Made by a program: the position numbers and the translations under genes. From UBA6059 sp040222235 (GTDB lineage Bacteria; Bacteroidota; Bacteroidia; Cytophagales; Cyclobacteriaceae), in the NCBI GenBank assembly GCA_040222235.1, contig JAVKDO010000134.1, forward strand, positions 1-64,000: 64,000 nt of DNA. Direction: 5' to 3'. Under the pieces are notes generated by a model, which searched no databases, had not been told where the DNA came from, and saw nothing but the letters and a program-made list of their open reading frames with translations. This document shows positions 43,764-52,114 of the stretch, piece after piece; positions within the stretch are counted from its first letter, which is position 1; every line of letters begins with the position of its first letter.

Positions 43764-45778
43764 TGAAGCACTTTTTTTTCAACGTAAGAACCCTGTTTAT
43801 CCTTGGGTGTGCCTTTCTCGGAAGCATCATTTTTTCAGGATGCGATAAAACCAAAAAGTACGTGATCTATTACGGTAGCGAAAAATCGGATGCAGAGTAT
43901 CTCGCTTGCCTCGATCTCAAGGACTACTTGGAAAAGGCTACAGGAGAGGAAGTAATATTGAGTGACGAATCAGAGGAAGTACCGGCTTCTTATCAGGTGT
44001 TAGTGGGATCTCCTGAAAGCAGCAGCTTGATCAGAGAACTCAATGGTAATCAATCAATTCAGTTGACCGAAGTGTACCCTGGTCCCCGAGGAGGAATTCA
44101 TCAGATAGTCACGCATGATGGTGAGAAGCTGCTGGTGCTGGGAGGGAGTGATATTCAAGGAACCCAGTACGCAGTATACGATTACTCCCGTGATGTGCTG
44201 AAAGTAGATCCGCTACATGAGTGGACGGGCATGGAGATCAGAAAGTTGGAAGGTTTTGATCCCTACGTGCTACCGATGAAAGTTATCGCTCCGCCCAAAG
44301 TGGGGATTTTGAGCTATTTCGAAAACGATGTGGACGAACTCGCGAACTTAAAAGAACCTTTGCTCCAATACGATATGCCCACCTATAGGTCATTGATTGA
44401 TGCGTTGGTAAAAATGCGGTACAACGCTATTCAGCTCTTCGACCAGCTGGGTAGGAAGGAGTTTTTTCAGCGGGCAGCTTATAAAAAAATAAGCCCCGAC
44501 TATCAAGTAGACCTGGATCTGGTAGATAGCTTAATCGATTACACTCACCAAAAGGGAATGATGGTTCAGGTAAATCTGGGCTTGGGTTTTCAAATGAAAT
44601 CCGTCTCCGATGAGGCGGCCACCTGCTGGATCGACTACAAGAAGGATTGGATCGATACCTGGGTTTATCTCTTAACAGAAACACCCTTGGCTAAAGTGGA
44701 TATCTATTCGCTCAGGCCAAGAAATCAGGTGTGGGATTGGGAGTATAAAAGCACTTGTGGTGAGGATAAAGCCACTGTTTTCAATGAAGTGTACAGTACA
44801 ATGGACAGCCTTTTGCAGGTGTATAGACCTGATGCCCTCAAAGTAGCTGTACTTTATGATGACGGTATGGAGATTTTCAACGAAGAATTTGAACCTCCCA
44901 AAGATTGGATAATGGTATGGTCTGATGATGGGTTTAGCGGCTTCAAATACCTGCCTGAGGATACCAAGGGATATGACTTTGGGACCTATATGCATGCGGG
45001 GTTTTGGAGGAACCATACGGTGCATGATCCTTTTCCTCATAAGATTGATTCTGTCATGAATATGATGTTCAATGAATATGGCGCGGATAAGTATTGTCAG
45101 GTGAACGGCCAGACCTTCCGCCCATTCATGTTTAACCTGGAAGTATTTTCCGAAGTATGTCGGGATCCTGAAGCATTTGATCCAGACCAATTCTATCAAA
45201 ACTGGACGTCTCGCTATTTCAATGAAGCAGCCGGGTCCATGGCCATACAGGCCATGAAGCAGCTGCACGAAGCACATCAGGAGAACCGTGGATATGTCAA
45301 CAACCTATGGGAGATTAAAAAACTCATCGCTTACCTTCAGGATCAACCTGTCATTACGGAAAGAACCACGTTTGAAGTGCCGTTCAGTGATGCTCAAGTA
45401 TCAGGACTTGCTGATTGGAATGAACGAATTTTCAAAGCCCTTGCAACAGCTGAGGAAGGATTGAAACTGGTGAGCACTACTGAGGATTTTTATCATGACT
45501 ATGTGTATTTTCCTGTCCTCATCTACAGCCAATTGCTTGCTTTTGAAAATAGCCTGATGAAAGCTGCTGAATACAAAAATGCAGGTGAGAACGATCTGCT
45601 GTTGGACACGCTCAGGAAGGCGAAGGAACAGTTGACTGAAATTGAAAAAACCCGTGAAAAAGGGGACAGGAATCCCCGCTGGTCAGGCTGGTATGATTTG
45701 GCAAAAAGGAGACCCAATAATGGTTTTCCTACACAAGAAATGATGAATAGAGCCTTGCGTAATGCTGAGTCTCTTTAA
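43763..45778 (+). CDS. GH115-like glycoside hydrolase, short form
   Basis: 671 aa lipoprotein (lipobox FSGC). The N-terminal alpha/beta domain resembles GH115 and GH67 N-domains (SDAEYLACLDLKDYLEKATG and VLGGSDIQGTQYAVYDYSRD). A TIM-barrel region follows with YNAIQLFDQLGRKEFFQ, MMVQVNLGLGFQM and WIMVWSDDGFSGF, then a helical region with NRGYVNNLWEIKK and YDLAKRRPNNGFP. It lacks the C-terminal beta domain of full-length GH115 (about 950 aa). GH115 enzymes remove glucuronic acid or 4-O-methylglucuronate. The family assignment is by resemblance only. Confidence 0.6.
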   Translation: MKHFFFNVRTLFILGCAFLGSIIFSGCDKTKKYVIYYGSEKSDAEYLACLDLKDYLEKATGEEVILSDESEEVPASYQVLVGSPESSSLIRELNGNQSIQLTEVYPGPRGGIHQIVTHDGEKLLVLGGSDIQGTQYAVYDYSRDVLKVDPLHEWTGMEIRKLEGFDPYVLPMKVIAPPKVGILSYFENDVDELANLKEPLLQYDMPTYRSLIDALVKMRYNAIQLFDQLGRKEFFQRAAYKKISPDYQVDLDLVDSLIDYTHQKGMMVQVNLGLGFQMKSVSDEAATCWIDYKKDWIDTWVYLLTETPLAKVDIYSLRPRNQVWDWEYKSTCGEDKATVFNEVYSTMDSLLQVYRPDALKVAVLYDDGMEIFNEEFEPPKDWIMVWSDDGFSGFKYLPEDTKGYDFGTYMHAGFWRNHTVHDPFPHKIDSVMNMMFNEYGADKYCQVNGQTFRPFMFNLEVFSEVCRDPEAFDPDQFYQNWTSRYFNEAAGSMAIQAMKQLHEAHQENRGYVNNLWEIKKLIAYLQDQPVITERTTFEVPFSDAQVSGLADWNERIFKALATAEEGLKLVSTTEDFYHDYVYFPVLIYSQLLAFENSLMKAAEYKNAGENDLLLDTLRKAKEQLTEIEKTREKGDRNPRWSGWYDLAKRRPNNGFPTQEMMNRALRNAESL

Positions 45779-45797
45779 TCAGTAAACCCAAACCAAT

Positions 45798-48194
45798 ATG
45801 AGCGATAAGCACGTTGTTGTGAGTATTGATAAAGCAAGAACCTTCCTATCCAAGGTCTGGAGCCTCACAGACCATTTATTTCTCCAGTTCGTAGGGACTC
45901 CAAATCCAGGACATACATTGGGTATCGTCCTCTTCTTCATGTTTTTGTTTTCTTGTGCGGATCAGGAGCCCAATATTCCGTCATCTACCGGTTTGTTGAC
46001 AGAGCTACTTCGAGAGCCGGAAAAGGCGGTGATCACTGATAGCCTTCCTGAATTCAGTTGGGTATTCCCTTCCGAAGGAAAATACCAGCAGGCATTCAGG
46101 ATACTGGTCGCCACATCGGAAGAATTATTGGAAGAAGGCAAAGCCGACATGTGGGATTCGAAGCAAGAGTATTCGGCAAAATCTGTAGATGTGAGCTATG
46201 AAGGTGAAAGCCTGACGGAACAATCTACGTACTTCTGGAAAGTCAAAGTTTGGGGATTAGAGAATACGCAAAGCGGCTACAGCGAATCACAGCAGTTTAA
46301 CACCGGAATCTTTCAAAACCGTGAGCAGGAGTGGCCGGGGCAAAGTCATTTTGTGTCACTAGCAGCAGGTAAAGATCAATGGGTTTCGGAAGACCGACAG
46401 ACGGCAACCTTTCATGCGATAGTACCAATAGTATTCAAAGCAACAGCATCGGGTAGCTACTTTGCCGATTTCGGAAAGGCAGCATTCGGAACCCTTGAAT
46501 TCACTGCGATATCACAAGTGGAGGGTGCGGAAATAGCCATTTACCTAGGGGAACGACAAAATCAGGATAGCGCTACGGTCAATAAAATGCCAGGTGAGTC
46601 CAACATTGGGTTTGAAAAATTGCTGGTCAACCTCAAAGAAGGTACGCACGACTATAGAGTTGACATTCCTGCTCACCATTCTAGGTCGCCACATACCCAA
46701 AAATTAGCTCCGTTTTACCCTGAGGTATTACCCTACCGATTTGTGGAGATAATAGGAGACTCAGGAGTATTCGAAATAATAAGTGTCACTCAGCGGGCGT
46801 TGTTTTATCCTTTTGATGAGGAAGCTTCCAGTTTTAGCACTGATAATGAAAACCTGAATCAAGTGCTGGAATTGTGCAAGTACACGCTAAAAGCTACGCC
46901 TTTTCTAGGCTTGTATGCGGACGGCAATCGGGAGCGGATGCCCTACGAGGCGGATGCCTACATACAGCAATTGGGGCATTACGCAGTAGATCGCGAATTC
47001 AGCATAGCGCGCTACACTAATAACTTTTTATTGCATCACGCCTCCTGGCCTACAGAGTGGCAAACGCATACTTTATTCATGGCATGGGAAGACTACATGA
47101 ATACTGGGAATACAGAATTCATCCGCACTTATTACGATGATTTAAGGGCTAAGACCCTGATGGCTTTGCGAATGGAAGATGGACTTATTAGTTCCAAAAC
47201 GGATAAGGTTACACCGGATTTTAGGGCCAGTCTCCACTATGATGGCAACAAGTTTCGTGATATTGTAGACTGGCCGCAAGGCACACCAGAAGGTGAAAAA
47301 CAGGAAAGAAACGCAGGCCCAACTCCAGAGGGCGAACGAGATGGTTACCAATTTGTAGACTACAATACGGTGGTGAATGCCTTTTACTATCAGGGGCTAG
47401 TATGTATGTCAGATATGGCAAAGGCGGTGGGCAAACTGGAGGATGCCATTATATTTGAAAATGAGGCGGCCAAAGTAAAGCAAGCATTTCAGCGGGCATT
47501 TTTCGACGCTGAGAGAGGTGTTTTTCTGGACGGGGAAGGAGCGACACACGCTTCATTGCATGCCAATATGTTTTCGCTGGCTTTTGGACTGGTAGAAACA
47601 GAGCAATTGCCAACAGTAATTAATTTTATCAAAAGTAAAGGCATGGCTTGTAGTGTCTACGGTGCGCAATATTTGCTCGATGGACTTTTCGATGCAGGTG
47701 AGGCTGCATATGCACTCAGCTTGATGACGTCTGATGGCCAGAGGAGCTGGATGAATATGATCAGAGTAGGTTCCACGATGACCACAGAGGCGTGGGATGA
47801 ATATTACAAGCCCAACCTCACCTGGAACCACGCATGGGGCGCTGCACCTGTCAATGTAATGGTGAGGAAAGTACTCGGCATTCAAGCTACAAGTCCAGGT
47901 TATGAAACCTTCCACATCCGTCCAAAACCGGGAGAGTTGAAAAAAATCCAGATAAAAACACCGACAGTGAGAGGTACCATCGCCTGTAATCTTGAAGTAC
48001 AGGAATCAGGCTGGGAAATGATGATTACCATACCCGGAAATTCAACCGCCACCTTGAGCCTGCCCGAGCGCTTTGATTCGATTACGATTGATGGCAAGGC
48101 GGTGGGTCATACCAGTGCTATCGACCCAAATGGAGAGAGTTACAACGCGATAATACTGGAACCTGGAACAGCGAAAATAAATGCTTATGAATAA
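45798..48194 (+). CDS. GH78-like alpha-L-rhamnosidase
   Basis: 798 aa. An N-terminal Fn3-like domain (LPEFSWVFPSEGKYQQAFRI) and a beta-sandwich with the rhamnosidase motif SYFADFGKAAFGTLEF lead into an (alpha/alpha)6 barrel with LYADGNRERMPYEADAYIQQ and TEAWDEYYKPNLTWNHAWGA, where GH78 acids lie. A C-terminal beta domain ends the protein. A lipobox-like LFSC lies unusually far in, near residue 53, so the true start may be internal. It removes terminal rhamnose. The GH29 gene overlaps its end by 14 bp. Confidence 0.85.
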   Translation: MSDKHVVVSIDKARTFLSKVWSLTDHLFLQFVGTPNPGHTLGIVLFFMFLFSCADQEPNIPSSTGLLTELLREPEKAVITDSLPEFSWVFPSEGKYQQAFRILVATSEELLEEGKADMWDSKQEYSAKSVDVSYEGESLTEQSTYFWKVKVWGLENTQSGYSESQQFNTGIFQNREQEWPGQSHFVSLAAGKDQWVSEDRQTATFHAIVPIVFKATASGSYFADFGKAAFGTLEFTAISQVEGAEIAIYLGERQNQDSATVNKMPGESNIGFEKLLVNLKEGTHDYRVDIPAHHSRSPHTQKLAPFYPEVLPYRFVEIIGDSGVFEIISVTQRALFYPFDEEASSFSTDNENLNQVLELCKYTLKATPFLGLYADGNRERMPYEADAYIQQLGHYAVDREFSIARYTNNFLLHHASWPTEWQTHTLFMAWEDYMNTGNTEFIRTYYDDLRAKTLMALRMEDGLISSKTDKVTPDFRASLHYDGNKFRDIVDWPQGTPEGEKQERNAGPTPEGERDGYQFVDYNTVVNAFYYQGLVCMSDMAKAVGKLEDAIIFENEAAKVKQAFQRAFFDAERGVFLDGEGATHASLHANMFSLAFGLVETEQLPTVINFIKSKGMACSVYGAQYLLDGLFDAGEAAYALSLMTSDGQRSWMNMIRVGSTMTTEAWDEYYKPNLTWNHAWGAAPVNVMVRKVLGIQATSPGYETFHIRPKPGELKKIQIKTPTVRGTIACNLEVQESGWEMMITIPGNSTATLSLPERFDSITIDGKAVGHTSAIDPNGESYNAIILEPGTAKINAYE

Positions 48195-49536
48195 GAACAC
48201 ACCTATAAGAGGTCTGCTTACCACTACTCCTTTTTTTAAACTGGGTTCTGTTTTCATTTTAGCACTTTTTCTGATAAGTCTGCCTGCTTCAGCCCAGCTT
48301 AGAAATGATCCGGCACTTGAAGAGAAATTCATGGATATGGGCTTTGGTATCTTCATTCATTGGAGTGTCGATTCCCAACTGGGCAGTGTCATCAGCCATT
48401 CTATGGTCGGTGCTTCCGAAGACTATTTGAAAAAGTATATGAATGAGCTACCCAAGACCTTCTATCCCGATAAGTTTGATGCGGATGAATGGGCCAGGCT
48501 TTTCAAGCTCTCCGGTGCAGAGTATGTGGTGTTCACCACTAAGCATCACAACGGGTTTTGTATGTGGGATACGAAGACCACAGGTTTTAATATCATGAAT
48601 ACGCCATATGGCAAGGACATTACGGGCCAACTGTTCCAAGCCTTACGCAGGTACGATCTCAAGGTAGGAGTCTATTTTTCGCCCGAAGATTTTAGCTTTT
48701 TACATCAGCAAGGTACTCTCATATCACGAACGAGAGCCATGAGCCAGGTTACCGAAAATGCGGGACTATTGGCCTATGACAAACAGCAACTCGATGAGTT
48801 GATCGACAATTACGGCCCTGTCGATATGATATTTTTGGATGCTTTTGAGAATGATCCGCTGGTACAGTACATCCACCAAAAAGATCCCAAAATCCTGATT
48901 ACCCGAGGAGAAATGAAAACACCCGAGCAGGAGATACCGGATACACCCATACCGGGCCCTTGGGAGACTTGCATGACGATGGGCACGCAGTGGCAGTACA
49001 AGCCTACTAACGAGCAATACAAATCGGGTGGGGAGTTGATCGACAAGCTCATTGAAATTCGTGCCAAGGGGGGGAACTTCCTATTGAATATAGGACCAAA
49101 ACCCAACGGTGAAATCCCTATTGAGCAGGAAGAACGCTTGCGAGAGATGGCCTTGTGGATGTTTGTGAATGATGACGCCATCAAAGGTATTCGCCCACTG
49201 CCCAAAACCATCAAAGACGGATATGCCTGGTTTACACAAAAGGAAGATCAAAATGCAGTTTATGTGTTCATCACGGGCCAAACAGACTGGTTTAAGGGAA
49301 GGCGAAGGAGCTTTTTAGTAAAGAATTTAAGAGCCACTGATAAAACCACCATCTCCGTATTAGGACAAAATGACAAAGTGGTGGAGTATTGGCCTGAGAA
49401 CATCCCTGAGTCAAGGATCGTACAACACGAGGAGCTGCTGGAGATTTCTATTTCACGTGCGCAACGGCTGTACAACGATAAAATATGGCCGAACCCGATA
49501 GTCGTAAAACTCACGGACGTTGAGATTATAAAATAA
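48181..49536 (+). CDS. GH29 alpha-L-fucosidase
   Basis: 451 aa, exported (signal ending ASAQL). Family hallmarks are FMDMGFGIFIHWSVDS, AEYVVFTTKHHNGFCMWDT, RRYDLKVGVYFSPEDF and GGNFLLNIGPKPNGEIP. The catalytic nucleophile is expected at D220 in VDMIFLDAFEND. It cleaves alpha-L-fucosyl residues in the periplasm. Overlap with GH78 suggests joint translation. Confidence 0.9.
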   Translation: MLMNKNTPIRGLLTTTPFFKLGSVFILALFLISLPASAQLRNDPALEEKFMDMGFGIFIHWSVDSQLGSVISHSMVGASEDYLKKYMNELPKTFYPDKFDADEWARLFKLSGAEYVVFTTKHHNGFCMWDTKTTGFNIMNTPYGKDITGQLFQALRRYDLKVGVYFSPEDFSFLHQQGTLISRTRAMSQVTENAGLLAYDKQQLDELIDNYGPVDMIFLDAFENDPLVQYIHQKDPKILITRGEMKTPEQEIPDTPIPGPWETCMTMGTQWQYKPTNEQYKSGGELIDKLIEIRAKGGNFLLNIGPKPNGEIPIEQEERLREMALWMFVNDDAIKGIRPLPKTIKDGYAWFTQKEDQNAVYVFITGQTDWFKGRRRSFLVKNLRATDKTTISVLGQNDKVVEYWPENIPESRIVQHEELLEISISRAQRLYNDKIWPNPIVVKLTDVEIIK

Positions 49537-49545
49537 AAACAAGCC

Positions 49546-52110
49546 ATGAGGATTAGTCGCTTTGTTGTTGGGTTTCAATTGTTGCTTTCCATCTCCGTGG
49601 TGGCACAGCCAGAGTATTCTTTCCAAGACCCAAATCTGTCTACAGAAAAAAGGGTAGCTGACCTCCTTGACCAACTGACTATTGAAGAAAAGATAGGGCT
49701 CTTGCAAACCACGTCTAGCGCCATACCTCGATTGGGGATCAACAAGTATTATCATGGTAATGAAGGCCTGCATGGGGTGGTCAAAGGAGGCAGATTTACC
49801 GTCTTCCCACAGGCCATAGCCTTAGCGGCTACCTGGAATCCAGATCTTATTCATGAAGTAGCCAGCGTTATTTCCGATGAGGCTCGCGCCAAGTGGAATT
49901 TTTACGATCAAGGCAAAGATCAGACAGACCTCTACAGTGACATGCTCACTTTTTGGTCGCCTACCGTCAATATGGCACGAGATCCTCGATGGGGAAGGAC
50001 ACCCGAGACCTATGGTGAAGACCCATTTTTGACGAGTAAGATGGGTGTTTCGTTCGTGAAAGGGTTGCAGGGTGATGACGACAGATACCTGAAGGTAATA
50101 GCTACTCCAAAACACTTTGTGGCCAATAATCAGGAAGAAAATCGCTTTGCCTACAACGCCACAGTTTCAGAAAAGGCACTTCGGGAATATTATTTTCCGG
50201 CCTATAAAGCCTGCATCACCGAAGGCAATGCACAATCCGTGATGAGTGCTTATAACGCTCTCAATGATGTGCCTAGCACAGCCAATTCTTGGCTTTTGAA
50301 TACCGTATTAAGAGAAGAATGGGGCTTTCCTGGTTATGTGGTCAGTGATTGCGGAGCGGTGACCTACCTCAAAAAATCTCATGAATATGTGGAAAATGAA
50401 CCACAAGCGGCTAAGGCCGCCATTGAAGCTGGGTTGGACTTGGAATGCGGAGATAACATTTATACGAACCACTTGCTGCCGGCCTATGAGCAAGGGCTCG
50501 TAAGCAAGGCAGCTATTGATCAAGCAGCTGGCAGGGTATTAAGGGCGCGCTTCCAATTGGGCATTTTTGATCCTGTTGAGAATAACCCATACACGAAGAT
50601 TTCGCCAGAAGTGATTGGCTCTAAAAAACATCAACAACTCGCCATAGAAACCTCCAGACAATCCATTGTATTGCTGAAAAATGAGAATAACCTCTTGCCT
50701 TTGGATAGGGCTCAGATCAAGAAAATAGCCGTAGTAGGCTTCAATGCAAACAATGTAGTTTTTGGGGATTATAGCGGCTTACCTGTCATTAAGCCCATTT
50801 CCCCGCTACAGGGTATCCTTGACAAAGTGGGGGATGAGATCGAGATTATCCATGTTCCATGGAAAACAGCTGCTAGGAACCTTAACCTCCTAGAAGCAGA
50901 ATATCTTTTTAATGAAAACGGGACAAATGGATTATCTGCTGAATATTTTGATAATAAACTGTTGGATGGTTTACCAAGGACGCGAGTGGATGCGGTAGTC
51001 AATTTTGATCCTGTCAACCAACCGCCTGATCCTTATACCTCTGCGCAGAAGTTATCCATTCGATGGACCGGCTTTATCAAGCCCAACGTAAGTGGAACCT
51101 ATAAGATTGGGGTCAACTCTGATGATGGAGTACGTCTTTGGATCGAGGATAAATTGGTCGTAGATGAATGGCACAACCGTGGCGCAACTACGGATCAGGT
51201 GGAAGTAGAAATGATAGCAGAAAAGCAATATGCAATTAGATTGGAGTACTTCGACAATGGGGGTGATGCGACCTGTCAGTTGCTATGGAAAGTGCCAGGC
51301 ACCAACGAGGATTTGTATGAACAAGACAGGAATGCAGTGAGGAAGAGCGATTATGTGATAGCCGTGATGGGCATCAACAAAACGATTGAAAAAGAAGGTA
51401 GGGATCGGTCTTCTTTAGATCTCCCCGAAGACCAGGTAGCCTACTTGCAGGAGTTATATGCCTTAAATAAAAATATGATCGTCGTGTTGGTTGCTGGGAG
51501 TTCATTGGCCATCAATTGGATCGATAAAAATGTTCCTGCCATAGTGGACGCCTGGTATCCTGGGGAGGGTGGTGGTGTGGCCATAGCGGAAGTGCTATTT
51601 GGTGATTACAATCCCGGCGGCAGACTCCCATTCACTTTTTACAAATCTACTGATGACCTCCCTCCAATGGATGACTATGAAGTGGCCAACGGCCGCACGT
51701 ACATGTATTTTGAAGGAGATCCACTTTACCCATTTGGGTATGGGCTTAGCTACACGCAATTTGACTACAGTGAGCTAAAGGTAAAAGAGGAAAGAACGAC
51801 TCTATCGATCACAGCAAAGCTGAAAAATAGTGGAAATCGAGATGGAGATGAGGTGGTACAATTGTATTATAGGGTAAAAAATGCCACAGACAGGCGGCCT
51901 GTTAAAAAGCTCATTGGCTTTGAAAGAAGTACTTTGGAAAAGGATGAATCAATGACAGTTCAGTTTGAAGTCCCGAAGAGTGATTTGAGGTATTGGGATG
52001 ATGATGCCAAACAGTGGCGATTCGAAGACAGAGAATATGAGTTTATGCTCGGTGCGTCTTCAGCAGATATTCGATTGAAAAAATCTCTTTCCTTGACCAT
52101 GCCAGACTAA
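49546..52110 (+). CDS. GH3 beta-glycosidase with PA14 insert
   Basis: 854 aa, exported. The N-terminal barrel has the nucleophile D268 in GYVVSDCGAV and the motifs SPTVNMARDPRWGRTPETYG and TPKHFVANNQEENR. A PA14 domain (about residues 455-590, from LSAEYFDNKLLDG) is inserted in the C-terminal domain, followed by the acid/base E617 in EKEGRDRSSLDLPEDQ and an Fn3-like end. The sequence is closest to beta-xylosidase or beta-glucosidase subfamilies; the exact sugar is uncertain. It lies 9 bp from GH29 and 4 bp from the esterase gene. Confidence 0.9.
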   Translation: MRISRFVVGFQLLLSISVVAQPEYSFQDPNLSTEKRVADLLDQLTIEEKIGLLQTTSSAIPRLGINKYYHGNEGLHGVVKGGRFTVFPQAIALAATWNPDLIHEVASVISDEARAKWNFYDQGKDQTDLYSDMLTFWSPTVNMARDPRWGRTPETYGEDPFLTSKMGVSFVKGLQGDDDRYLKVIATPKHFVANNQEENRFAYNATVSEKALREYYFPAYKACITEGNAQSVMSAYNALNDVPSTANSWLLNTVLREEWGFPGYVVSDCGAVTYLKKSHEYVENEPQAAKAAIEAGLDLECGDNIYTNHLLPAYEQGLVSKAAIDQAAGRVLRARFQLGIFDPVENNPYTKISPEVIGSKKHQQLAIETSRQSIVLLKNENNLLPLDRAQIKKIAVVGFNANNVVFGDYSGLPVIKPISPLQGILDKVGDEIEIIHVPWKTAARNLNLLEAEYLFNENGTNGLSAEYFDNKLLDGLPRTRVDAVVNFDPVNQPPDPYTSAQKLSIRWTGFIKPNVSGTYKIGVNSDDGVRLWIEDKLVVDEWHNRGATTDQVEVEMIAEKQYAIRLEYFDNGGDATCQLLWKVPGTNEDLYEQDRNAVRKSDYVIAVMGINKTIEKEGRDRSSLDLPEDQVAYLQELYALNKNMIVVLVAGSSLAINWIDKNVPAIVDAWYPGEGGGVAIAEVLFGDYNPGGRLPFTFYKSTDDLPPMDDYEVANGRTYMYFEGDPLYPFGYGLSYTQFDYSELKVKEERTTLSITAKLKNSGNRDGDEVVQLYYRVKNATDRRPVKKLIGFERSTLEKDESMTVQFEVPKSDLRYWDDDAKQWRFEDREYEFMLGASSADIRLKKSLSLTMPD

Positions 52111-52114
52111 ACAA

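Noticed and set aside
44672..45277. 201-codon minus-strand ORF
   Set aside because: Lies wholly antisense to the GH115-like gene, which has clear signal peptide and domain features; the antisense peptide has no recognisable domain.
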